A stretch of 64,000 bases of DNA from Cryptomeria japonica (GCF_030272615.1 NC_081413.1:184056451-184120450), one strand, 5' to 3'. Shown: positions 23,283-35,596, counted from the first letter of the stretch. Made by a program: numbers and translations. The notes: a model not told the origin generated them from the sequence alone.

Positions 23283-23807
23283 TCTAATTCTACCAGAGGG
23301 GCAACAAACAACTTTCCAACGCTAAATAACTCCTTCCTCTTTCAATTTTCTCATGGCTAAAGTTGAATTCCCTTCCGACGAAACACAAGGGATTCTAAAA
23401 CCTACAAATCTTGCTGAATGGGACTTTCTTGCTTCCCAAGTTCTTTCAGTGACATGACCTGCTAGACTCTCCTCTAACGAAGAAGTTTTTGTGCTATTAA
23501 TATTTCATTTTTCAACATATTTTGTAAATAAGTTACAATTTGACCCCTCTCTATGGGGGCTGAAGCTATTCTCGCTCCAAAAGAGACCTTTCGTACAGCG
23601 TGTTAGTGACACTGAGAGGTTAGTCAATCGCAGCCATTAATTGCAAAATCGACGTTGTAAAATGCGCACGTGTTAGTCAATCCATACTGTCTTTTTTGAG
23701 CTAGAATAGACGCGTCCCTCTATGGGTAGTATTGTTATTATTCAATGTAGTATTTCATAATTATTTGAAAAAAAAATTAATATTTTGATTATCTTTTTCA
23801 TTAATCA
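23283..23807. other. Upstream region of the PPR paralogue, no gene seen
   Basis: This is the presumed promoter side of the minus-strand PPR gene. No TATA box stands out. It ends in an AT-rich segment that was the target of the SINE insertion. Confidence 0.5.
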
Positions 23808-23822
23808 AGTATGATGTAGATA

Positions 23823-23929
23823 GGGGATGACTCCACACTATAGTGGTTAGCTGCAAACCTTCTATATGGGAGGTCTTAAGTTCAAATCTCAAAAGAATTG
23901 TTCAATAAAAAAATTATTAAAAAAAAAAA
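23823..23929 (+). mobile_element. Short tRNA-derived SINE with target-site duplications
   Basis: The 107-bp body contains an A-box-like segment (TATAGTGGTTAGCTGC) and, 34 bases on, a B-box-like segment (AAGTTCAAATCT), the internal RNA polymerase III promoter of tRNA-derived SINEs. It ends in an A-rich tail of AAAATTATT(A)n. It is flanked by a 15-bp direct repeat, AGTATGATGTAGATA (23808-23822) and AGTATAGTGTAGATA (23930-23944), with two mismatches, as left by L1-type target-primed insertion. I do not recognise the SINE family. Confidence 0.75.
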
Positions 23930-26322
23930 AGTATAGTGTAGATATGTGTGTATATTTGAAGGTCATAAGTACAATTTGTTTGGAGAATAGTTAGTCTTGC
24001 TTCTTTTGCCATTAAAAAGTTTGTAATTGTCCCTTGACCCATCCTGCTAATCTAACATATTCCAAGTTAATCTAGGCATTCCTTGGCTGATTGCCATGGA
24101 GGTAGTCCCTTCAGTAATTCATAAATGTCTCAAGTTTCCCCATGAGGGTTCGATGCATGTCATCCAAGATGTTGGATGCCTAGTAGCCCGTGGGGACTTT
24201 TTGCTAGACCATTTTTTGCCTGCTCCAGTGGGACCCATGCTTCCTCGTGGTGATCTAATGTGTTGCGCTTATTATCAGTATAAGACGGGGGAGTTGGCCC
24301 CTAAGTCAACTCAATCTAGTTATTATTTTCCTCTTCTTGCATCAACCTCTGCTTTGTCTATTCCCGTGTTGGAGCGGGTAGTGCCCCATGTCCCCTCATC
24401 ATCGAGGATCGGAGCTAATCATGTTCCTTCGAATAGACCATCTCGTCCGCCTAGGACTGCGTAGCCTCCAGTGATGTCTTTTGTTCCTACGACTGCGTCT
24501 AGTGAAAACAAGGGAAAGGCACCTGAGTTGTCAAAGTTTGTGGCCCGCCCTCCCTTCGATCTCTCGATCATGGTTGATATCCCTCGGCCTTCTTGCTACG
24601 AGAAAGGGAAGTGTTCCTCTCATGTTTGTTCATCTCCACTTGCTCCTATTTCTGAGCTTGCATCGACACCTTTTATTCCTCTCAATGCTCCCCGCATGAA
24701 GCGAAGTTGAGCACCTGTTGCTATCAATGTCATGCCTATTTCAGATGCACTTCATGTTGGGTCTCCTCCTATCCCTGACATGGTTCTAGAAGTGTCTCCC
24801 ATGGAGCATGATGCTCCTAAATCCTCTCAAGATTCATTTGGTGGGTCGCATCTCTGTCGTAATTAGCGTGCGCATGAACATAAGTGCTATCGACGCGCCA
24901 TGGCTCGAGAGCATGATGTTGCTCGGCAAGCTACTAGTGCATCTGCAGCACCTAGCTCTATCGCATTAGCTCTTGCTTCATCTGGTGCTCTTGTTTCTGC
25001 ATCATCTTCGGTTTTGCTTCCAGCTGCTTCGAGGCCTATTAATGAGCCTCCCCCTAAATGGGTGCAAGTTTTCATTGCTCCTTCATTGGAGCCACCCCTC
25101 ATCACCTCTTTGCCAGACATACCTTTTTTGTCTCGGCCTATTGATATGTTGCATACACAGGTGGTTCCTAGTGCAACTTTGTCTTCTCCCCATATTTCGC
25201 AGTCATTCCAGCATCAGAGTTTTCCTGGAGTCCTTCAACTGCTACGGTTTATCAGAGACCTACTTCTCCTGTCCGACCCAAACACAAGATTCAGTAGGGC
25301 CCCATTCCAAAGTTTCGACGGCGGAAACCCTCGCAGGTATGTTCCTCACCCTCTTCTATGCATGTTTCAGTGCTTGTTGGTTTGCCTATTTATGTGTGCG
25401 TAGTTGAGAAAGCTCTGCCTTCTCCTGAGTTTGTCACTACCCCTCTTCCAGAGGCAGATAGTACTATTCATGTTTCATCTTCTCTAAATGAGTCGCCTGC
25501 TTCCTCTACAAAAGCTCGCTTGTTCAACTCCTTGGAAGACATCTCGACCTTGTCGACGATCTTCACGCAATTGTTGACCCTTGCCTCCTTCGAGCCTATG
25601 AACACAGACGTTGGTACTGCTTTGTCCCTTGTCCTCGCTACTGGTGAGGCGCTCGATGAAGCTCTTGTGGTGGTCCCTCTCCAAGCTCATCCTCCTTCTC
25701 CATATGATCTAGATTGGGAGGACGACGATCTCCTATGGGATGACCTTCAGGGTGTTTATCTCTTACCTCCATCTTTTTGTGTGTGTGCACTTGACTGTGT
25801 TCCACCGTGCTTTCTTTATATGTTTGTTCCCTCCTAGAGGACCCAGGTTACTCCGTAGGTACTTGGATACGGGAGGTTGACTGTCTTTATCTATTGTGCT
25901 CTCCCAGAGGATCCGAGTTACTTCATAGGTATTCAGATACGAGAGATTTTATGTCGTAGATCTTCTTTTATTTGTCTCTCTACTTCTTCTATCTGTCATA
26001 TGTTGTTTTTTCGATATTTGGGGACGATGCAAAGCATTGGGAGCATTTTGGGCCTTCTTCCATGTTGACCCGAATTTTTTTAATCTTTGTCTTCATGTGC
26101 TCTTCTTCAAATTCGAGAACTTTGGCACTATGACGATATACACATCTCACAGTTGTATTGTATATCTCTTCTCGTTGCTATGGTTTATGATGCCAAGCTA
26201 TTGGATTCCCCCTATCCTCTTGCATTTCATTCTTGATGTTGTGGACATTTATGTGTCATCAGCTACTAGTGGCATTCCACGAAAACATCTCGTTATGTCG
26301 ATGTGCCACAACTACTCTTCTC

Positions 26323-26361
26323 CTTAGAATAGCATGCCTTTCATGCATATCATTCTAAGGT
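26323..26361. repeat. Hairpin in the 3' untranslated part of E0
   Basis: Arms CCTTAGAAT and ATTCTAAGG enclose a second, smaller inverted pair GCATG/CATGC. Confidence 0.7.
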
Positions 26362-26439
26362 GGGGTGATCATATCTGCATTTCTGCAATATTTGCATTTT
26401 GTCTTTTTAGCTTCTTGCATTTATTTTTCTTGTTGATTG

Positions 26440-26585
26440 TTTGCCTAAGTGGGGGCCAAACCACTTGATCTTTTCCTTATCATGTTTGCCAAGGTGGAGG
26501 TCAAACCACTTGATCTTTTTTTTGCCTCGATGGGGGCCAAACCATTTGATCTATCTCTTTCGTTTGCCTTCGTAGGGGCTAATCT
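26440..26585 (+). repeat. Tandem repeat of polypurine-tract-like units in E0
   Basis: Four units of about 35-55 bp carry TTTGCC(T/A)(A/C)..TGGGGGCCAAACC followed by ACTTGATCT. Their core AGTGGGGGCCAAA resembles the true tract of the element (AAAGTGGGGGCAAAA at 27072). Directly after, 26620-26770 holds further short repeats of CGCCCTATCGTATGA. Confidence 0.75.
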
Positions 26586-27071
26586 ACTATTTACGAAATC
26601 TATCTTTAATGGTGCCCAATCACATGGCTATCTAGTACATCGCTACCCATGCTGGCAAAATCTATCTATCTTATCGCCCTATCGTATGATTATCCATACT
26701 GGCATATCTCATCGCCCTATCGTATGACTATCTAGCATAATGCACTTTGCTATCCATACCAGCGCATCTCATACCATGGCGACCGCTTATCTTGTATCTT
26801 TTTTTGTAATAAGGGGCTTTCCTCTAAACCAAGGTTCATTTATGTTATGCTATCTTATCATCCATCTAAATCTATCCTTTATCTTACCATCTGACATGTT
26901 AGTCTGCAGCTAGCATGTTTGTGATGTAACAGTTAACAATATCTATTTCAAAATTTCAACTTCATTTCACTAAGGGCAATCTCATCTGATCAACGAAGTT
27001 CTGCCTTCCCATCATAACTCTTTATCTTCCTCTACTTTAGCTTCACATCTCTCAACAAAGACATGCTTGCT

Positions 27072-27086
27072 AAAGTGGGGGCAAAA
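27072..27086 (+). promoter_or_regulatory. Polypurine tract of E0
   Basis: AAAGTGGGGGCAAAA is followed at once by TGTAATATCAAAAATC, a typical LTR start. E1 has nearly the same tract at 56646. Confidence 0.75.
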
Positions 27087-28140
27087 TGTAATATCAAAAA
27101 TCACATCCTGTTTAATTCAACGTGACAAATGGCGCCTTTCCTCCATGTCATCGGAGGTCGTGTACCACCATCTTTGTCCATCGGGATCGCTTCGTCGCTT
27201 CAAATTGGAACTTTACCAACTCTGTCGACCTATCACCTTTGGGTGAGCATTATGCTTATGCCCACAAGGAATCGTAACGCCCCTGCATGTGTCCACCGAC
27301 GTTGGTTTTTGGTCCAGAGCCTATATCTAGCACTTTTGGGGATCTTTTGGCATTTTTGAGATCACTTCTTGCAGGTTGGAGCTTTTGGCAATCTCTTTGG
27401 ACAGTGTTCATATATTTTCTCACAAATACCACCATTGTTGTAGCTTTCTGAATAGATCACAACACCATTTTTATAGAATTTCGGAAAGTGGGAGTTTACT
27501 CATTCTCTTTTTCATTCATTTTTACACATTATCACTCTTTTGTTTTGCACTATCTTTCAATCATCTTTATCATTTGTTTCCCCATGGCTTTATCTAGGTT
27601 GTCCGTGGAGGTGGAAACACCAAAGCGGGGGTCTGACTTAAGTAGGATCCAAAAAACAACCACCAACATTTTCTCTCTCGCTTGTGTGCAGGTACATAAT
27701 CATAGAAGAAGAATCACTTTGTGAGAGGCTCCAAATTGTGGACCAGTTGTGAGTTTCTCTCACCTTCTCTCCTTTTATTTTGTCCTAGTTAATTCGTATT
27801 TTTTTGGCATTCACTAGCTTAGTTTTATCATTTTATGTGTCCTTATCATATTATAGTCTTGTTTGCTACTTTTTGTATGACTTTTGTACCTCGTATGTAC
27901 CAGACGATAGCACGTCGCGTTGGTGTCCCAAATCTGTGTGCTCGTCCTTTGGACAAAGGCTGGGCAGAGTCATCTGAGAGTCTCAGATTGCAGTCAATTT
28001 ACTCAGTTTTTTATTTTCACCCCTTGGCTCACCCTTAGTGCCAGTTCGAGTGAGGTATCGGAGGGTCAATTTATTCTATAGGATTCATCATCCTTGAGGT
28101 AGAAAATTTCCTCTGTTATACACATGTTAGTCAAGGGGAC
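27087..28140 (+). repeat. 3' LTR of E0 (left border defined, right border not)
   Basis: The left border is fixed by the polypurine tract and the TG at 27087. No 5' copy is present in the window, so the right end is uncertain; 28140 is an upper guess. No coding region is seen. Confidence 0.45.
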
Positions 28141-29769
28141 TGTTAGCACCTTCAAAATCATAATGAAAACTGTGATGCTCAAGGTGTAAACCAGAATCAT
28201 GCATATTGATTCGTCCTTGGATAAGCTTCTGCAAAGTACCTTAGGGTTCGGTTTTTCAACTTTGTTGTGTTTCTAAAGCACATTCAAATGTCTTCTTAGC
28301 AAGCACGTTTTATTTGATCAGTGACCTCCTATTCTGGTCACTTGTAGCTTAAGTTGTTTTCTCATGGGTTTTTTATCATCTGAAACTGACCCCAGGTTCT
28401 AGTCCCTCTTTTTCAGCTAATAACCTTAGGATTTGATTTACCCCAAGTATTTGGCCCCACACTTTGATATCCTAGGGCCATGAGCTATATGCACATGCTT
28501 TTAAGTCATAACTAAAATGGAGCAGAGTCTCTCAATTCTTAGTATGCACTAAGGTGGATTTACATAGTTGGTCGAGGTTTCGAGTCTAATCTAACGTGGA
28601 GGTTCAGACGTCTTTCAAGGTAGCTTGAGACTCAATGAATGAAAAGGTGAAGTTTCACTAAGTTTTGAGTGATGTTTTTTACCACAAGGGTTCTAGTTGT
28701 GCATCTCAGATGCTCATTGAACCGCTTTAGGGACTTGACCGAGTGTCGAGTTTGTGCCACAAGGTGCATGGATTATGTACTCGGAGCTTAGTGGATTCCT
28801 GCATTGTAACTAGACAAGCGTCTGAGAAGATGATTTCGTGATGATATTTGAACGAGGCGTGGCGAGATGCATAGGACGATTTCACTGAGTCCCAAGTAGA
28901 GGAAAGAAATGTTGAAGATATGTGTGAACTTGGAGAAAGCTCAAAAGGATGACATGTGTCAAGATCAAGTGTCAAGTCAATCCTTTGTGGGCAGTTGTTG
29001 ATGTTTTTTAGATCGATGGATAAGAATTGAAAGGATTGACACAAAGGAGATTAAAAGATAGGGAATAAAAAACGTGAGATGTACGATTAGAGGATAAGAA
29101 GATCATGACAAATCGCTCACACAAAATCAGCTCCAGACGGGATAGTTAGAAAACCTTATGTGCGGTAAACTTGAGGAATTCGAAGCAACGACGTAAAGGG
29201 TTGCATGGGTACGGGTGATGGATTCTCTCAAGAAAATAAGTGAACTAGTGGTTGGGAGATTAATAAGGATGAGCTTCAGTCTTTCGAAAAGACATAAAGC
29301 ATAAAAGATTGCTTCCATGCATGGTATTGTAAAGTATAGCTATTTTTAGAGCTTTTAAGTTTTTCTCAAGTCGACAACTAGTGTATTGACCAGACATTGT
29401 TATAAAAAAATTCCCTCCATGCTTGTTTGAGAGAAATTTTAGAAATGGATCAATCAAACCTAGAGAAGGACTGTGTGTTTGCAAGATGTAAATTCTATGA
29501 AACCGGGTGTAGGATATTTCAATAAATTTCCTTGTAGCTAAAGGGATATTGAAAATCCAAGGGGTAGTTAAAGGGATATTGAAAGGCAGTCTTAGTTGTA
29601 AAAGGTCTTTCAAGAGCTACCCATCTTCATCCCTTCACCATCAAATGGATGAGAGGCAAGGGGAGAAGAGAGGAGAACAATGACTACATGAGGTGTATGG
29701 CTTAGATGTAGAGCTTGTTAAATTCAAATTGAGTGCTAGAGTTGGAACCCCTGTTCTAATTACAACATT

Positions 29770-29942
29770 TCTCTTTGAGCTCCTCTTTCCACTTTACTAA
29801 CTTTTCTTCTAGTTCTATGAACTTCTCATCTAGTTTTGAGGATGCTTCCCTTCTATGTTGTGGATCTCCTCTTCTAGTTTGTGGAGCTCCTCTGCTAGTT
29901 TGTGGAGCTCCTCTTGTAGTTTGTTGAGCTCTTTTGATAGCT
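29770..29942 (-). pseudogene. Coiled-coil remnant, probably from a retroelement gag
   Basis: The minus strand encodes repeated heptads of the type KLxEELH (KLQEELHKLAEELHKLEEE), a 21-bp DNA repeat, then shifts frame and continues as KLDEKFIELEEKLVKWKEEL. It resembles the coiled-coil gag relic near 10150. No other domain is attached. Confidence 0.4.
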
Positions 29943-30150
29943 AGTATAGTGTGAGGCTTGCCCCCTTTGAGTCATCTGTAATGAAATGGTGGCATGACTC
30001 AAAGCAATTGGACTTCAATGGTGTTTTATTCTCCACCCAGGTGGTTTCTATTACGCATGGCCCAACCTTGTCCTATTTTGAATTCGTAGTAGGGTTTATT
30101 TTCTACATATAATCTAAAACGTGTCAAAAGGAAGAGGAGTCATTTGTAAA

Positions 30151-30190
30151 TAGCCTGAAGCTTGTTGCATTCCTTGCTATTATAAAAAGA
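30151..30190 (+). promoter_or_regulatory. TATA-type promoter of an LTR-like region
   Basis: TAGCCTGAAGCTTGTTGCAT is followed by CTATTATAAAAAGA. Almost the same block, TAGTCTGAAGCTTGTTGCAT plus TCTATAAAAGG, stands at 60651-60689, while surrounding sequence differs. Confidence 0.55.
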
Positions 30191-31176
30191 ATTCTAGGGT
30201 TGTTAGGAGAGGATTATGGTCAGTCACATTTTGGGTACTATTGGAAGAGTAGTAATAGAGTGTAAGTCAAGAAGGTAATTTAAAAAGTAAGAAGAATGCA
30301 AACTTTCTAATGGGTAGCATGGATTATGGTTTACCATGAATATTCTATAGAAATTGTCTCTATAGTGTATTTCTTATTTTATATGAATAGCAAAATCAAG
30401 GGTTTTGTTATTCATCTTCACAAAGATTTTATGAATCTGTAACATTGTTTGTGGGTTTTCTTCAAGGAAGAAATTAATGTCCTTCATTCATGTTGCAGTA
30501 ATTTTAGAAGTATTTTATAGATTATTTAAAGAATAATTTTGTAGTAACTAGATGGGTTGCGTTGATGTAAGGCATCAATGTTAGGACGACCTACTAATTT
30601 TGATGAATTGTTGTTAGATATTTACATTTAGATGTGGTTTTGAAACTATTACATGGATTAGGCAGTGATTTGCAAATATTGCATGAGCAAACTCAAAGTA
30701 GTTCAAAATATTCAAGTTCTTTCCCTCTCTCTTTCCCTTTTATTTCCTATTTAGGTCATTTTGTGTTTAAGCATCTCTAGGGTAATTAAAAGACGAAGGA
30801 ACATGTCATGAAAGTGTTGTTATTATATAGTTTATTCATACAACATAGATGAAGAGGCAGAAATGTTATTCTCGGTGATTAATTAGAAGAAATGGGATAA
30901 ATATTGAGTAATTGGTGAATCCTAAGCACTCATTGTTGTAAACATGAGAATTATCCACTATTAGTGTCTCGTGGCTGTTATATAAATAAGAACAATCATT
31001 TTTGCATGAGATTTTGATCTGGGAACACCCTCCCGAGTTTGGTGGAGCTCAAAGTAAAGAGGGCTAGTTCAAAGCCCTACTATGTTGTGTTTTCTTGTCC
31101 TTGGTCTATTGATAGGTTTGAGAAATTGTTCTAATTCTCTTATCCCATGGTTTAGGTTTCATGGTTTTCCTTAGGA

Positions 31177-31900
31177 TTGAGGGTAGCAAGAAAAATTCTC
31201 AACAAAGGCAACTTTGTTAATCAAAACTCTTTTATCCCTCCTTCCGCGAGTCTTTCATTTGTGACCCAATCATCTCCCATACCTACATATCATAGCATTA
31301 CACCTCCTTACTCTCAACCTCCACCTACATACAACAATGTTACTCTTCCATTACAATCCAAGTTTAAAGTGCCCACATTTGATGTAGCAAGCCCATTGTC
31401 TGATGGCATTGTCTATGTTGTCCCTCCTAAACATATGAAAGTCCCTCAATTGGAGTTTTATAATGGAAAAAGTGATCCCTTGATGCATGTGAAAATATTT
31501 CAAACTTTGTGTAGTGACTTTGCTCATGATCAAAGACTTATGGCTAAATTGTTTACTTGAACCTTTAGGGATAAAGCTTTGCAGTGGTATTGTTATTTGC
31601 ATCCTTATTCTATTACATCATTTCAATAATTAGCTAATGATTTAATTCAATAATTTCACAATAATATTGGTCCTAAAATTACTCTGACTAATTTGATTCA
31701 TTGTACGCAAGGTGTTAAAAAAAAAGTGACTAATTTTATTGGTAGATATAAACATTTGTATTCTCAAATTGTTTATTATATGTCTGATCAAGATGTTCAA
31801 AGAATTTTTATTTCTAATTTACAAAAAAACATTAGGGTTAAGCTTCTCTTTTTTGAGTTTACTTTCTTTACGCAATTGTGAACAATGTTTCATAATTATC
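31177..31900 (+). pseudogene. E1 gag, capsid-like part
   Basis: KVPTFDVASPLSDGI and KVPQLEFYNGKSDPLMHVK are typical of Tat-type gag. They are followed after a stop by FRDKALQWYCYLHPYSITSF and the downstream helix region with VTNFIGRYKHLYSQI. In intact relatives this protein forms the virus-like particle. Stops at about 31558 and 31627 and a late stop near 31879 break it. Confidence 0.75.
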
Positions 31901-32107
31901 AGCTTCAAGTGAGTCAATGTGAATCATCACCTTCAATGGCTCGATTGATAAGAATGAGAGTGCTCACCAATATTTTGTGAAGTTTAAATCGAATAAGGAT
32001 GCATCAAGATCAATGACAACATCAATACTCATGTGGCAGCCACGACATTAGGTGTGGCTCCTTGATCAAAATACTTTAGAAAATAATTTACTCCTCTTTC
32101 TAAGTCT

Positions 32108-32900
32108 TTGCATAGAATAATGACACAATTGAAAAATAAAAATATGTTAAAATTTCCTCTCATCAATCCAATTGATACCTCTAAACCTTTGCCACATTAT
32201 CATGATCTCAAAGCTTTTTGCCAATTTTATCATCAACCTGGTCAGGATACTAAGAAGTGTTATACCTTAAGGAGTAGGATTCAAGACTTTATTGATAATA
32301 ATACTATATTCGTATTTGGTGTGAATGACAAAGGAAACAAATTCATAGCTCCTCCTAATCAAAATTTTCAAATATTTACTAATTATTTACCTTCTCATTC
32401 TACTAATGTGGTTGAGTTTGAGCCTCTTGCATATTCTCCCAATGACCTTGGACTCGAGTCTAATAATATGATGTATCTTGTTGATAAACCTACACCTCCT
32501 AAGGACCTATGCATTAACTTTTATTACTAAAGAATATATTTATACTTTACAATTGCATCAAGTAACATATTATAAATCAGATGTAGTGTCAGTTCAAGTG
32601 TATGATGGTTTCTCTTTCCCTAATATTGGATCTATTACTCTTCTCGTTGAGGTTGGTACTAAGTGCTTAGATATTATTTTTGTTATCATTCCTACATCAG
32701 ATCAATTTCGTGTGAAGTTGGGACGTCCTTGGCTCTCTTCCATGAAAGTGATCCCTTCTACCATTCATAAATATCTCAAATTCCCTCATAATGACAAAAT
32801 CATAACAATGAATGATAACATGTACAAACTCATGGTGAGGCATGGAGATGTCAACCTTGATTACTTTTGGCCTAAACAATTTGAGCCTCTTAAGACTTGA
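32108..32900 (+). pseudogene. E1 gag Cys/His motif and protease remnant
   Basis: The motif CQFYHQPGQDTKKCYTLRSR followed by IQDFIDN is the altered zinc-knuckle-like element of Tat gags (C, H, H/Q, C pattern). After a frame change comes a beta-rich protease-like part (VSVQVYDGFSFPNIG, IIPTSDQFRVKLGRPWLSS). The LGRPWL signature marks the end of retropepsin-like domains. The catalytic Asp triad is not recognisable, so the protease is probably dead. Confidence 0.65.
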
Positions 32901-33660
32901 AGTGATACTCTTTTTCAATCTTATAAAGTGGAAGAATGAGATGATATTATCTTTGAGTAAGCCTAGAGATCCTAGACCTATTCCTCCTCCTCATGATGAA
33001 ATCGATCTCCTTCCTACACCATCTATTCCTCCTATATATGTTGTGGTCCCACCTCCTACATCTCCTATTTTTCAACCTAATAGACCTTCTCCCATTCCTC
33101 CTTTAAAGGAAGAGAAGAAGCCTATGTCTATTGATCCCAAACCTTCACAACCCTTGACTACAACTAAAAGAAACTATTGTGTGAGAGAACGCCAACAAAG
33201 ACGTCATGCCAAGGCTCATGAACTTATTTCTCAACCTATTTCCTCCCGAAAGACACCAAATGTTGACTTAGTCCCATTCGTTTAGCCTTCGCCTAACCCT
33301 AGGGAAGAAGTTCAACCTAAATCACTAAGATTAAAAATGTTTCAGAAAGATGATGGTTCATGTTCTATTTATATTAGAGATCCTATTTTTATTAATCTTG
33401 ATGAAGAGATGGATGAAAATGATGTTCATGCTAACATTGTTGGTAATGATTCCAATGATGAATATGAACTTGTTGATGTGGACAATGGTTTATCTAAACA
33501 ATTTTTAAAAGCATTAATCCTAGCTCCTAGTGATTGACAAAGAGACTCATCATTAGAGCATGGTCCTTGTTTGGAACTTGTAGTAGCTCCATCTACCATG
33601 CTCAAAGTTTCACCTTACCAAAACAATGTTCAACAAGATTGGGAGGTGGATGATTTGCTT
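32901..33660 (+). pseudogene. E1 Pro-rich linker and acidic tail
   Basis: A Pro-rich stretch (RPIPPPHDEIDLLPTPSIPP) leads to the basic patch RERQQRRHAKAHE, then an acidic part (DEEMDENDVH, DEYELVDVD) and a C-terminus with DWEVDDLL near 33640. E0 has the same order and a matching DWEDDDLL end. No known domain is recognised. The role is unknown; position after gag/protease and before the 3' untranslated region suggests the end of the element's single polyprotein. Confidence 0.6.
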
Positions 33661-33669
33661 GATTAGCTT

Positions 33670-34349
33670 AATTCATGTCGTAGATTCTCCCTCTCTCCTC
33701 TCTTGCTTGTTTGTAATGTGTTTCCCTTGTGATGTGTTTTTCTGTTGTTCCATTCTTCTATATGTATCTCAATTCTTCTATTTGTTGTCCCTTGTGGTGT
33801 CTACTTGGGGATGATGCAAAGTGTTGATATCTCTTTTGGTCGATTCCATGTTGAATCAAAAGACATATGCTCCCTTCTTCCATTGTGCTTGTGGTTCCCA
33901 CTAACTTTGGGGGATGAGGTCAATTCAATACATACATGTTTTATGGTATAAATTATTTATCATAGGATCATACTGATCCCAAAGTTAGTGGATCCCTTAT
34001 GTGTTTTATGTTTTGTGATCATTATCCTTTGATATATCCTTTCTTGGGGGCGTATCATTGTGGTAACATGCCTGCATTTTTGGATGCATGCTAGCTTAAA
34101 GAAATTTACCTTGATAAGATGTGTGTAATCACTTTAATGCAGGGGAATACACTCCACTCAATGTTTCACTTTGTTCACACACTTTTACATCTCTTGATAC
34201 TCAAGTTACTTTGTAAATTGAGCCTTTTGCCTTGTAATTTCTTTTTTTTTTCATGACTCATAGTAAGTAAACCTTACTAGGCTAGTAGTCATGATTCTCT
34301 CCCTCTTTTATCTCTTATGATGTCCCTTTTATCTTGATATTGAAGTAGT
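33670..34349 (+). other. E1 3' untranslated part, left of E2
   Basis: It contains TTGGGGATGATGCAAAG at 33806, matched by TTGGGGACGATGCAAAG in E0 at 26018, so the two elements also share untranslated sequence. No gene is seen. The last five bases, GTAGT, are the E2 target-site duplication. Confidence 0.6.
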
Positions 34350-35596
34350 TGTTAGACTTGTATGAATATTGTTGTCATTGATGACAAACTAGCTATCCAG
34401 TTTAGACCAAATAGTATATGTAGTCTCGTGTTATTCGAATTGGTCCAGATACTATATGCAGTCAGTATTTGTAGTTCTTTGTTATGGACATATGTTATGA
34501 TGTAGTTAGATAGGAGGTGATATGATGAGGTAATCTCTAGAAGATATTTGTTCCAAAATTTTGAGTTCTCATTAGTCCCGGTATCAGTTATGAGTTTCGG
34601 TATTAGTTGTTTTGGTCATGATAGTAGTATCTCTTTGGGTTTCATGTTACGGTATTCTTGGTATGCATGGAGTCTATATATTTGGAAGATTGGAGATGTT
34701 ATGCTTAATTTTGTAATAATGGGTCAGTATCTTTGGGTCCGGATGACCCTGTCCCATTTTGATAGTATTGCTATATGCATTGGCAAATGAAGTATGGAAA
34801 AGGAAGTGTGTAGAGACCATGCGGAGGTCGACTGAGTGTCTTGTTTATGTTGGATAATGTGTTGGGCTTGGTCGATACACTATTTCGTGTTTGTATCCTC
34901 TGGTATATATATACATATATGTAGTAGCATGTGTGTGGTAGAGAGAGTATGTGTGAAAAAAAGATTGAGAAAGTATATGAGGTGTGTATGCGAAAGATAG
35001 TAGTGAAGTAGAGTGTGAGTTGCAGACAACGAAGGCATATAGTGTTGTAGCGGTGCAATAGTTCTTCACCGGACCCGTTGTAGGATAATTGTATAGATAT
35101 CTTTAACCATATATAATGTAGGTTTGTGAATTGTGATCTGAGCTTAATCTTAAAACTAATCTCATGCATTTTGAGATGCAATCCTTTTTAGTTCAACTTT
35201 ATCTGTTTCAGTGGGCATTCTAGCAGTCAGTTGTTCTTTTGTATCTTTATACTGAGAAGTCTGGCAATCGCTTTTATAATATGGTAGTGAGCCACCTGAC
35301 AGTGAGCCACTCCTTTGTAAACACCATATGACTAGTTATATTCTCCTTAGAGTTAACACTCTCTGTGGTTTTTCTCATTTTTGTTTTCCACATATAAAAT
35401 TTGGTGTTTCTCTTGTGGTTGTGTTCTTCATGATTATTCTACTTTTGTATTTTGATATCTGTTGAGTATGATAGATGAAGTTTGATATTTCTACGGAAGA
35501 TTAAAGTATTGCTAAAAGTTTATTTATATATATATATTTGTGGGAATACTGATTTTCCCCCCTCTTAGTATTTTGGTCATTTCAACCAAGTCAACA
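34350..35596 (+). repeat. 5' LTR of E2 (1247 bp)
   Basis: It starts TGTTAGACTTG and ends CAAGTCAACA. The duplicate is at 38986-39866 plus 56155-56523. A TATATATACATATATG segment near 34907 may serve as promoter. Two bases after the end is the primer-binding site. Confidence 0.9.

Larger units (their letters stand above)
24060..27071 (+). pseudogene. E0: decayed gag/protease-type ORF of a polymerase-less Ty3/gypsy element
   Basis: The copy starts inside the protease region: LGIPWLIAMEVVPSVIHKCL matches the LGRPWLSSMKVIPSTIHKYL of E1 at 32722. It continues with HVIQDVGCLVARGD, a long Pro/Ser-rich linker, an Arg/His-rich patch near 24860-24930, and an acidic C-terminus DWEDDDLLWDDL (about 25705-25750). 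The same order is seen in E1. No reverse transcriptase, RNase H or integrase lies between this tail and the polypurine tract at 27072. Frameshifts and stops are present throughout. The 5' part (LTR, gag, start of protease) is missing, and sequence joins unrelated AT-rich DNA just left of 24060. Confidence 0.65.
28141..31176. other. LTR-like or leader sequence, no intact gene
   Basis: The left part (28,550-28,900) repeats short phrases such as TTTCACT(A/G)AGT(T/C) and GAGTCTCA, as in LTR U3 regions. A TATA-type promoter lies at about 30178 and a coiled-coil relic on the minus strand at 29770-29942. An LTR matching that of E1 (start TGTAGTGTCC) is not found here. A primer-binding site before the E1 gag cannot be named with confidence. 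Confidence 0.4.

Noticed and set aside
28727-29613. Minus-strand frames of 63-117 codons
   Set aside because: No domain, composition like the surrounding LTR-like text, and no homology between them.
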